Below, piece by piece: positions 57,001 to 64,000 of a DNA stretch of 64,000 bases (position 1 is the stretch's first letter; each line of letters starts with the position of its first letter). The notes beneath the pieces are model-generated. The model had not been told where the DNA came from, searched no databases, and saw nothing but the letters and a program-made list of their open reading frames with translations. Both the position numbers and the translations under genes were made by a program. This DNA is from Leptolyngbyaceae cyanobacterium. Its GTDB lineage: Bacteria; Cyanobacteriota; Cyanobacteriia; Cyanobacteriales; Aerosakkonemataceae. Where the stretch lies: positions 1-64,000 of the forward strand of contig DATNQN010000131.1 in the NCBI GenBank assembly GCA_036703985.1, given 5' to 3'.

Positions 57001-60000
57001 ACGACAAAGTGAAAAGCAAATGCAAGCACTTTTGAGTGCAATACCCGACCTGATGTTTCGACAAAAAGTAGATGGCACTTTTTTAGATGTAACGGGAGAC
57101 GAAAAGGATTTAATTTTACCTGGGAAATCTATTATTGGCAAAAATTTAAGAGATTTACCCATTGCCGAACCAGTAAAAACTAACTTGCTCGCACGTTTCC
57201 AAGCCGCAGTAGAAACCGGAAAAATCCAAATCTACGAACACGATTTAGAAAAACCAGATGGCATTCACAGCTACGAAGCACGCATTGTTCAAAGCGGTGT
57301 TGATGAAGTCGTTTGTATCGTGCGCGATATCACGGAACGCAAACTAGCACAAATTGCTTTACAAGAAAGTGAAGAACGCTATCGCTCACTAGTAACGGCG
57401 ATGGCAGAAGGGATCGTTTTACAAGATGCTAGCGGTTCGATCCGCACCTGTAACGCCAGTGCCGAAAAAATTCTCGGCTTATCTTTAAAAGAAATGATGG
57501 GGCTAAGTTCTATTAATTCCTATTGGCAAGCAATTCGGGAAGATGGGTCACCTTTTCCAGGGGAAGAACATCCCGCAATGGTAAGCTTGCGAACTGGCAA
57601 ACCTTGCTCTAATGTAATAATGGGGATTTACAAATCAGATAGCAGTTTAAGATGGATTTCGATTAACTCCCAGCCTTTATTTCGACCGGAAGAAAAGCTT
57701 CCTTATGCAGTTGTCACCTCGTTTTCCGATATTACCGATCGCAAACAAGTAGAAGAAGCATTGCGGAACAGCCAAAACTTTTTACAAAAGGTTGCTAATG
57801 CAGTACCTCAGATGTTGTACTTGTTTGACATTACGGAAGGAACCGCTCTTTATTTAAACGAACAGAGCAATAAAATTGTCGGTTATTCTTCCGAAGAGAT
57901 TTGCGGAGCATCTCCAGAATGGTTGATCGAAAAATTTCATCCAGACGATCGGCATTTGTGCTACGAATTACCTACTCGTTTTATTAATATAGACGATCGA
58001 GAAATTCTTTCTACCGAATATCGATTCTTGCATAAAAACGGGGAATGGCGTTGGTTAGTAGCGCGAGAAGTCGTATTTGCCAGAGATGCTACCGGAAAAC
58101 CCACCCAAATTTTAGGAGCGGTAGAGGACGTTAGCGATCGCAAACTAGCCGAAGAAAAACTGCGGCAGCAACAAGAATTTTTACGAATAGTGATCGATAA
58201 CGATCCCAATACAATTTTTGTCAAAGATCGAGAAGGAAAATTTTTATTAGTTAATAAAGCGGGGGCTAAGTGCTTTTACAATACAACCGTTGAAGAACTA
58301 GTAGGAAAACGAGATGCCGACTTCCATGATTCCGCTGAAATAATAGAAAATTTTCTGCAACAAAATCGTTACATCATTGAAACAGGTCAATCGTTATTTA
58401 TTCCAGAAGAGAAATTTACTAGTATCGCTCGTCAAGAAAAATGGTTTCAGTGGCAAAAAATTCCCCTACGTCCCCCAGGAAAAGATGAAATTTGCGTGCT
58501 GGGAATTGGCGTGGATATTACAGATATCAAACAAAAAGAAGAAGAATTACGACAAGCCAAAGAAGCGGCAGAAGCCGCCAACAAAGCAAAAAGCATTTTC
58601 CTCGCTAACATGAGTCATGAATTGCGGACACCTCTCAACGCCATCCTGGGTTTTTCTCATCTGATGGCTCGTGCCACTAACCTTTCCAAAGAACAACAGG
58701 AAAACCTTAGCATCATCCATCGTTCTGGAGAACATTTGCTCACTATTATTAATCAAGTGCTTGACCTTTCCAAAATAGAAGCCGGACGCATTACTCTTAG
58801 CGAGAATAATTTCGACCTTTATCGTTTATTGGATGAACTGGAAATCATGTTCTCTTTGAAAGTCAAAGATAAGAACTTACAGCTGAATTTTGAACGATAC
58901 CCCGATGTTCCCCAATGCGTTCGGACGGATGAAATCAAACTGCGAGAAGTATTGATCAATTTAATTAGTAACGCGATTAAATTTACTTCTGATGGCAATG
59001 TTTACATCCGAACATCTTTAATCGATCGTTCGCCACTAGCAGTTAATCGGGGAAAAGAATCAACAAACAACTTAAGCGAACCAAAAGAAATAGCGATTCA
59101 ATTTGAAATTATCGATACCGGGATTGGCATCTATCCAGAAGAATTTGAAAAATTATTTAAACCATTCCTGCAAACCATTTCAGGGCAACAAGTACAAGAA
59201 GGAACTGGCTTAGGATTAACTATTAGCCGCCAATTTATCCGCTTGATGGGAGGAGAAATCACCGTTTCTAGTCATGGTAAATCATTTAATCCAGAGGCTA
59301 ATTCATGCGAAATCAATCAGGAACGAATTACTGGCACGACTTTTAAATTTTATATTCAAGCAGGTGTTGCTAGTGATAGCGAAATTAAATATTCTTTCCA
59401 AAAGCGCCGCCCGATTGCCTTAGCTTCCCATCAGCCTTCTTATCGAATATTAATCGTTGATGATAGTAACGAAAATCGCCAGCTACTAACAGAACTCCTT
59501 ACACCTATTGGTTTTGAGTTAAAATCGGCCAATGATGGCTCTCAAGCACTGCAAATCTGGGAAAGCTGGCAACCTGACTTAATATGGATGGATATGAGAA
59601 TGCCAATCAAGGATGGCTACGAAGCTACTAGAGAAATTAGATCTAAGGAAAAAAATAGAACAGAATCGGAAATGGGAAAAAGCCATCAAACTAAAATAAT
59701 TGCTTTGACAGCAAGTGCTTTTGAGGAAGAAAAAGCAAGTATATTGGCAGCAGGTTGTGATGACTTTATTAGTAAACCTTTTCGAGAACAAGATATCTTT
59801 GAATTTATTGAAAAATATTTAGAAGTTTCCCTAATTTATGAAGAAAAAATTAATTCCGATCGAGAAAGTTTACCCGAAAAAAATTCTTTAAGTCCCAACG
59901 ATTTGGCGAATTTACCCAAAAACTTTTTGTTGGGTTTGCGTCAGGCGATCGTAGAAGGCGATCTAGAAGAAATTAGCGGTTTTATTGAAGATTTACGTCT

Positions 60001-60097
60001 GCAAAATGAAGTACTGGCAGACAACATATCAAATTTAGCAAACCAGTATCAATTCGAGCAATTACTAGCGTTAATTCAGGCTGTGGATAGTTTATGA
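54005..60097 (+). CDS. Giant hybrid sensor histidine kinase (dCache-HAMP-8xPAS-HK-REC)
   Basis: 2030 residues. Membrane helix 1 (about 20-42), a periplasmic dCache sensor (about 45-345), helix 2 (about 354-378), HAMP (about 378-430). Eight PAS/PAC units follow (about 440-1520), each ending with a DITDRK, DITERK or DISQRK-type linker. The third linker adds a coiled coil. Kinase core: H-box SHELRTPLNAILGF (about 1536-1550), N-box NLISNAIKFT, G1 DTGIGI, G2 GTGLGLTIS. REC from about 1815: ILIVDDSNENR, PDLIWMDMRMP (phospho-Asp near 1860), KPF. A 90-residue helical tail ends it. Likely senses a small ligand outside and integrates internal signals. The adjacent REC-GAF-GGDEF gene is a plausible output. 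Confidence 0.92.
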   Translation: MLINYLSRASGKILKKLPLQTIIIIAFVLQICVTVSLVGYLSFYNGKQAVNDVTHQLRSEITARIQAEFRNFLQIANLLNKINLKAMESGVLKPENQGFLEQYFLSQIKEIPEINRIAFANQKGEVVAVARDKSGQLLIQVANQQTEGNYQIYGVDKQGNRTTLIKSIPKYDVRTRPWYKAAVKAGKATWTDIHYSVSQETLGITATQPVYDRTGKFLGVLGTQFTNLSQISKFLQNVKVGINGQTFIIERTGLLVGSSTNEQLWKNTDDRALGQRQTAFNKNNPLMVAIGDNLRKKFGSLARIDSNQKLDFTYEGKRIFVQIAPLKELRGIDWLLVVVVRESDFMARIDANTQKTVLLCILATFVSTFIGIKLAAWVTKPIHQLNAAARGIAIGEWDKTVEIERFDEVGQLAKSFNQMAGQLKILFAQMQELNEALFASERRLEQFLVALPVGVAVIEKNGTISYANQMAKDLFNDRNILHTTPENRANIYQLYLGGSDRLYPSDRLPSVRALNGETVIVDDVEIHRDGRVICLEMRTIPVFDPQGNVAYAIAAFHDITDRKQAEAQRQQAEKALIESEKRYANLANAAPVGIFRTDIEGCCLYGNDRSFEMIGLERSESMGQGWTKSLHPDDRDRALAAWFDLVRKGIPFNCEYRFVRSDYTTIWVFGQAIPEKDANGNIIGYIGTITDITDRKLVETALKTSRSRLKDVLENAAVLIISLRLYEDMTWEYEYISPRSEAILGFRPEEFLANPNLWSERLKPEDFAYKMMPLERMLTENYLEFEYRFRHKNGKIIWLNETLIRRKSPDGNYWLITIVTSDISQRKKAEKLLERYNRNLEKQVQKRTAELASINQQLQQEITERKQIEKALRHSEEKTAAIIDHVGAYIYVKDLNSRYIFANRLYQEALGLTEEEIIGADDFQLFSLQLALSALKTDREVIESANVVRSYDLGGVNNAGKRCYYLNIKVPLKTEEGNVYGICGISTDITEIKTTEEALRQSEKQMQALLSAIPDLMFRQKVDGTFLDVTGDEKDLILPGKSIIGKNLRDLPIAEPVKTNLLARFQAAVETGKIQIYEHDLEKPDGIHSYEARIVQSGVDEVVCIVRDITERKLAQIALQESEERYRSLVTAMAEGIVLQDASGSIRTCNASAEKILGLSLKEMMGLSSINSYWQAIREDGSPFPGEEHPAMVSLRTGKPCSNVIMGIYKSDSSLRWISINSQPLFRPEEKLPYAVVTSFSDITDRKQVEEALRNSQNFLQKVANAVPQMLYLFDITEGTALYLNEQSNKIVGYSSEEICGASPEWLIEKFHPDDRHLCYELPTRFINIDDREILSTEYRFLHKNGEWRWLVAREVVFARDATGKPTQILGAVEDVSDRKLAEEKLRQQQEFLRIVIDNDPNTIFVKDREGKFLLVNKAGAKCFYNTTVEELVGKRDADFHDSAEIIENFLQQNRYIIETGQSLFIPEEKFTSIARQEKWFQWQKIPLRPPGKDEICVLGIGVDITDIKQKEEELRQAKEAAEAANKAKSIFLANMSHELRTPLNAILGFSHLMARATNLSKEQQENLSIIHRSGEHLLTIINQVLDLSKIEAGRITLSENNFDLYRLLDELEIMFSLKVKDKNLQLNFERYPDVPQCVRTDEIKLREVLINLISNAIKFTSDGNVYIRTSLIDRSPLAVNRGKESTNNLSEPKEIAIQFEIIDTGIGIYPEEFEKLFKPFLQTISGQQVQEGTGLGLTISRQFIRLMGGEITVSSHGKSFNPEANSCEINQERITGTTFKFYIQAGVASDSEIKYSFQKRRPIALASHQPSYRILIVDDSNENRQLLTELLTPIGFELKSANDGSQALQIWESWQPDLIWMDMRMPIKDGYEATREIRSKEKNRTESEMGKSHQTKIIALTASAFEEEKASILAAGCDDFISKPFREQDIFEFIEKYLEVSLIYEEKINSDRESLPEKNSLSPNDLANLPKNFLLGLRQAIVEGDLEEISGFIEDLRLQNEVLADNISNLANQYQFEQLLALIQAVDSL

Positions 60098-60253
60098 ACT
60101 TTAATCAAAATTTGCTCTATAAAGATAATGTTTTGGTTGCGATCGCCTGGGAGATAAATTTATATTTACCTAACGAGGAACTGTAATAATTAAAGGTAAA
60201 GGAAAAATGATGACTTATTTTCTAAAATCCCGATATTAACTAGATAATGAATT

Positions 60254-61777
60254 ATGAATCAGGAGTGTTTTGTTTTATCAAAAGTGAATATTTTAGTAGT
60301 AGACGATACAATAGTCAATCTTACTCTCCTCAGCCAAATTTTGTCTCGTCAAGGGTATAAAGTTAGGGTTGCTCCTAATGGTAACCTGGCTCTTCAATCA
60401 GCGCGATCGAACCCTCCCGATTTAATTTTACTTGATATTAAAATGCCGCAAATGAACGGCTATGAAGTTTGTCAACAACTCAAAGAAGATAGACGAACGT
60501 GCGATATTCCAATTATTTTTATTAGTGCTTTAGATGAAGCAGTTGATAAGGTAACTGCTTTTAAGATAGGAGCAGTAGATTATATTACTAAACCTTTTGA
60601 AGAAATCGAAGTTTTAGCTCGGATTGAAAATCAATTACGCCTGCGTCGATTTCAGATAGAATTGCAAAATCAGAACGCTCAATTGCAACTTTTACTAACG
60701 ACTACTCAAGCAATTAGTTCGGCAGCCAATGTAGAGGAAGCTCTAGAAGTTATTTTGGCGAATGTTTGTTTAACAATCGGTTGGGATTTCGGCGAAGCTT
60801 GGATTCCCAATTCAGAAACGAAATTATTAGAATATAGTCGCGCTTGGTATGGTAATAAGGTTGATTTGCAACAATTTCATAGTGAAAGTTGTAAGTTACG
60901 CTTTGCGGTTGGTGAAGGGTTACCCGGGCGAGTTTGGTTTTCTCAACAACTAGAATGGATCGAAGATGTATCCCAAGCAGAAGAAGAAGTGTTTTATCGA
61001 GTGCAAAGTGCGACGGAAGCGGGATTAAAAGGTGCTATAGCTATTCCGATCGCGTTCGAGCATCAAGTTCTTGCTGTTTTGCTATTTTTCCAGAAACGGG
61101 AAATGATCCCCGACGAACGATCGCTAACGCTGGTAAATGCGATCGCAACTCAATTAGGCTCGATGATTCACCGCAAAAAAATAGAAGCAGACCTGATTCG
61201 AGCAAATTTAGAATTAGAACGACTCGCTAACTTAGACGGCTTAACCAAAGTAGCTAATCGTCGTCGTTTCGACACCTACTTATCTCAAGAATGGCAGCGG
61301 GGAATTCGAGAAAAACAACCATTATCTTTAATTTTATTCGATGTCGATTATTTTAAAAAATACAACGATTATTACGGACATCAGTGCGGGGATGAATGTT
61401 TGCAAAAAATCGCCCTTGCCGCTACTCGTGCAGCCAAACGTTCGGCTGACTTAGTGGCTCGTTATGGCGGTGAAGAATTTGCCATCATTTTACCCAATAC
61501 TCCTGCTGAAGGTGCTATCCAAGTAGCCCAAGCGATTCGCGAACAAATGAGGCAATTAATGATTCCTCATATTGCCTCAGATGTCAACGAATACGTTAGT
61601 CTAAGTTTAGGAGTCTGTAGCGTTGTGCCGATGGGAGATCGTTCGCCAGAAACTCTCATTGCTGCTGCGGACAGGGCACTCTACCAAGCCAAAACTCAGG
61701 GGCGCGATCGCATTATCTTTCAAACATCCGATCTGGCAGACTCTCACCTACATAGCACGATCGGCCAAGGAAATTGA
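60254..61777 (+). CDS. Response regulator diguanylate cyclase (REC-GAF-GGDEF)
   Basis: 507 residues. REC (about 12-130) with ILVVDDTIVN and PDLILLDIKMPQMNGYEVC; the Asp in LLDIKM is the phosphosite. A coiled linker, then GAF (about 150-310; DFGEAWIPNSETKLLEYSRA, GEGLPGRVWFSQQ). GGDEF from about 330 with YGGEEF active site and the inhibitory I-site R-S-A-D five residues before it. Should make c-di-GMP, with feedback control. Start ATG at 60254, 156 bp after the hybrid kinase, same strand; most likely regulated by it. Confidence 0.9.
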   Translation: MNQECFVLSKVNILVVDDTIVNLTLLSQILSRQGYKVRVAPNGNLALQSARSNPPDLILLDIKMPQMNGYEVCQQLKEDRRTCDIPIIFISALDEAVDKVTAFKIGAVDYITKPFEEIEVLARIENQLRLRRFQIELQNQNAQLQLLLTTTQAISSAANVEEALEVILANVCLTIGWDFGEAWIPNSETKLLEYSRAWYGNKVDLQQFHSESCKLRFAVGEGLPGRVWFSQQLEWIEDVSQAEEEVFYRVQSATEAGLKGAIAIPIAFEHQVLAVLLFFQKREMIPDERSLTLVNAIATQLGSMIHRKKIEADLIRANLELERLANLDGLTKVANRRRFDTYLSQEWQRGIREKQPLSLILFDVDYFKKYNDYYGHQCGDECLQKIALAATRAAKRSADLVARYGGEEFAIILPNTPAEGAIQVAQAIREQMRQLMIPHIASDVNEYVSLSLGVCSVVPMGDRSPETLIAAADRALYQAKTQGRDRIIFQTSDLADSHLHSTIGQGN

Positions 61778-61875
61778 TTTGCTACAATTCTTGCTTATAA
61801 GCACTTTCAATTCCCCATACCCCATGCTTTACAGCCAAAACAATCCGGTTTTCCACCAACAGTAGGGGCGATCTA

Positions 61876-63066
61876 ATGCTCAGTCTTTGCATGATTGTTA
61901 AAAATGAAGAGGCATCTTTATCTAATTGCCTCAATAGCGTCAAAGAATTAGTAGATGAAATAATAGTTTTAGACACTGGTTCTACCGACAGAACACCGGA
62001 AATAACCAGAAAATTTGGCGGAAAAATTTATAATTATCAATGGTGCGATGATTTCTCGGCAGCCCGCAATGATTCTCTCAAATATGCTCAAGGAGATTGG
62101 ATTTTAATTTTAGATGCGGATGAAGAACTAACCCCAGAAATCGTACCCCAGATTAAGAAAGCTATCCTCGAACCCCAGTATCTAGCGATTAATTTATTAA
62201 GGCAAGATATCGGCTGGGAACAATCACCGTATTCCGTAGTTTCTCGCTTATTTCGCCATCATCCAACCATTAATTTTTCTCGCCCTTATTATGCAATGCT
62301 AGATGATAGTATAGTACAGCTTTTACAAAAAGAACCGCAATGGCAAGTAGGATATTTGCCGGATGTAGCTATTTTACATCATGGCTATCAAAAGGAACGG
62401 CTCGCCCTGAAAGATAAGCTGCAAGCAGCACGATCGGCAATGGAAAAATACCTGACTAAGCATCCTAATGATTCTTATGGATGGATTAAACTGGGAACTC
62501 TGTACGTACAAACAGGTAACACCAATCAAGGTATTGAATTATTAAAAAATAGTTTAAATATTTCGGGAATCAATGAATTTGTTTTGTATGAATTACACTA
62601 CTATTTGGGAATGGCTTATGAAAATTTACAGCAATTAAATTTGGCTAAATATCATTATCAATTAGCAACTCAAATTCCTCTTTTACCTAAGTTAAAATTA
62701 GCTGCTTACAATAATCTTGGTAATATTTTAAAAGCTGCTTGCAAACTTCAAGCAGCTAAAAGCACTTATGAAGCTGCTTTACAAATTGACCCCTATTTCG
62801 CTGCTGGTTATTATAACTTGGGGATGACGCTGAAGGCATTAGGAGAAATGGAAAATGCGATCGCAGCTTACCTACAAGCGATCGATTTGAACCCTCACTA
62901 TGCGGATGCCTATCAAAACTTAGGAGTAGTATTGCTAAAAATTGGCAACGTAGCGGAAGGTCTATCAGCTTTTCAAAAAGCGATCGCACTCCACGAAAAA
63001 ACTAATCCTTCCGAAGCAAACCGATTACGGCAAGGTTTAAAAGAGATCGGTTTTACCGTCAGCTAA
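61876..63066 (+). CDS. Glycosyltransferase family 2 with C-terminal TPR repeats
   Basis: 396 residues. GT-A fold begins MLSLCMIVKNEEASLSNCLN, then IIVLDTGSTDRTPEI and the DILDADEEL-type metal motif (LILDADEEL). A helical linker is followed by four to five TPR units (about 200-380), ending with FAAGYYNLGMTLKALGEM, YADAYQNLGVVLLKIGNV. Family members add sugars to surface polymers or proteins; acceptor unknown. ATG at 61876, 98 bp after the diguanylate cyclase. Confidence 0.88.
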   Translation: MLSLCMIVKNEEASLSNCLNSVKELVDEIIVLDTGSTDRTPEITRKFGGKIYNYQWCDDFSAARNDSLKYAQGDWILILDADEELTPEIVPQIKKAILEPQYLAINLLRQDIGWEQSPYSVVSRLFRHHPTINFSRPYYAMLDDSIVQLLQKEPQWQVGYLPDVAILHHGYQKERLALKDKLQAARSAMEKYLTKHPNDSYGWIKLGTLYVQTGNTNQGIELLKNSLNISGINEFVLYELHYYLGMAYENLQQLNLAKYHYQLATQIPLLPKLKLAAYNNLGNILKAACKLQAAKSTYEAALQIDPYFAAGYYNLGMTLKALGEMENAIAAYLQAIDLNPHYADAYQNLGVVLLKIGNVAEGLSAFQKAIALHEKTNPSEANRLRQGLKEIGFTVS

Positions 63067-63129
63067 TAAATTATTTTCTTCAGCCGATCTCGATCGTGTA
63101 GAAATAGCTGTAAAATCTTTATACAACAA

Positions 63130-63954
63130 ATGTTAAACATCAAACTTATCCAAATGCCATATCTCGCAGGCATTTTCATTTTTCCGATCAAATCACTGGA
63201 TGCCGTAGCAGTAGATCGGGCTACATTTTTAGCCAGCGGTGCTTTACAGCAAGACCGAGAATTTGCGATCGCGGACTCCCAAGGTAAATTTGTCAATGGC
63301 AAGCGTAACCCAAAAGTGCATTTATTGCGATCGTCCTGGGATGCAACCACAAAAACCGTTACTCTGCAAATCCAAAATACCGCCGAAAAACAAGTATTTA
63401 ATTTACCAAAACAAACTAACCAACTAGAAAGCTGGTTGAGTGAATATTTCGGTTTTTCAGTTCAATTAATTCAAAACTCTGTCACCGGTTTTCCAGATGA
63501 TGCGATCGCATCTGGGCCAACTATTATTAGTATCAGCACCATAGAAACAGTTGCCTCTTGGTTTCCCGGTATTACTATAAATGAAATGCGGTTACGCCTG
63601 AGAGCAAATATTGAAATTGGTGGCGTACCAGCATTTTGGGAAGACCGATTATTTAACAATCCAGAACAAATCGTTCAATTCCAAATCGGTGAAGTAACGT
63701 TTCACGGTATAAATCCCTGTCAACGCTGTGTAGTTCCCACCAGAAACCCATTAACCGGAGAAAGTTACCCTCATTTTCAAAAAGTCTTTTCTGAAAAACG
63801 AAAAGAAACTTTACCATCATGGGTAAATCCATCTTATTTCAATCATTTTTACCGCTTGAGCATCAATACTAAAGTACCCACATCAGAAGTAGGAAAAATT
63901 ATCAAAATCGGCGATGAAATAAAAATTTTACGATCGTCCTCTCCCTTTATTTAA
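63130..63954 (+). CDS. MOSC-domain protein
   Basis: 274 residues if the ATG at 63130 is used; an ATG at 63154 (MPYLAGIFIFPIKSLD) also fits the family start, since that segment is the usual MOSC N-terminal beta-barrel opening. MOSC N-domain about 9-130, MOSC domain about 140-265 with NPCQRCVVPTRNPLTGE holding the conserved cysteine pair that binds molybdenum cofactor or sulfur. Members reduce N-hydroxylated compounds or handle cofactor sulfur. Substrate not known. Confidence 0.85.
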   Translation: MLNIKLIQMPYLAGIFIFPIKSLDAVAVDRATFLASGALQQDREFAIADSQGKFVNGKRNPKVHLLRSSWDATTKTVTLQIQNTAEKQVFNLPKQTNQLESWLSEYFGFSVQLIQNSVTGFPDDAIASGPTIISISTIETVASWFPGITINEMRLRLRANIEIGGVPAFWEDRLFNNPEQIVQFQIGEVTFHGINPCQRCVVPTRNPLTGESYPHFQKVFSEKRKETLPSWVNPSYFNHFYRLSINTKVPTSEVGKIIKIGDEIKILRSSSPFI

Positions 63955-64000
63955 CCTTAATTGTTTAATCATTCTTGGTCATAGTTTAGTCCTTATTCTT

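Overview
The window reads as chromosome from a cyanobacterium, most likely a filamentous one. The palindrome GCGATCGC (HIP1) recurs throughout. Several families are typical of or enriched in cyanobacteria: DUF1822, 4-Cys-zinc-ribbon serine/threonine kinases, AAA_35 ATPases, multi-PAS hybrid kinases, a PEP-CTERM protein and a DHS-type polyamine enzyme. Short dispersed repeats are abundant and intergenic spaces are long and AT-rich. I saw no rRNA, tRNA or CRISPR array.

Layout. 0-12.3 kb is housekeeping: an acyl-lipid desaturase, a Met-gamma-lyase-like PLP enzyme, an ABC exporter, a YdcF protein, a two-domain polyphosphate kinase 2, a pentapeptide-repeat protein, galE, a sugar-phosphate transferase and two small envelope-type proteins. 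12.3-18.9 kb carries a redoxin, a frameshifted HAF/PEP-CTERM remnant, a transmembrane Ser/Thr kinase and ftsW. 18.9-30.2 kb is a defence-like accessory island. It has a possible nuclease-like protein, DUF1822, and a type IIG/ISP-like restriction-modification gene split in two by about 0.9 kb of toxin-antitoxin genes, one of which is itself dead. These are followed by two AAA_35 ATPases side by side, one fused to 13 WD40 repeats and one to HTH and TIR domains, the latter coupled to a small secreted protein.

30.7-32.2 kb is a compact Feo operon with a split, shortened FeoB. 32.2-35.3 kb has a MITE-like element with a target duplication at a stop codon, then four small secreted proteins, two of them clear curlin-like paralogues. 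36-46 kb has a coiled-coil DMT transporter, Pit, remnants of NACHT and HicB genes, Uma2, the DHS homologue, a macro-domain protein, a ferritin-like protein and cobO. 46.4-52.7 kb has a group 2 sigma factor, a HerA-like ATPase, an ISL3-type transposase remnant, a GST and a GlsB-like protein. 54-64 kb is signalling and surface related: a 2030-residue hybrid kinase with eight PAS domains, a REC-GAF-GGDEF protein, a GT2-TPR protein and a MOSC protein.

Two families of MITE-like repeats (about 120 bp and about 100 bp, three copies each), a third single element with a 7-bp target duplication, and a palindromic 26-mer that has entered a coding sequence show active small-repeat traffic. Function calls rest on motif recognition by eye; no database search was run.
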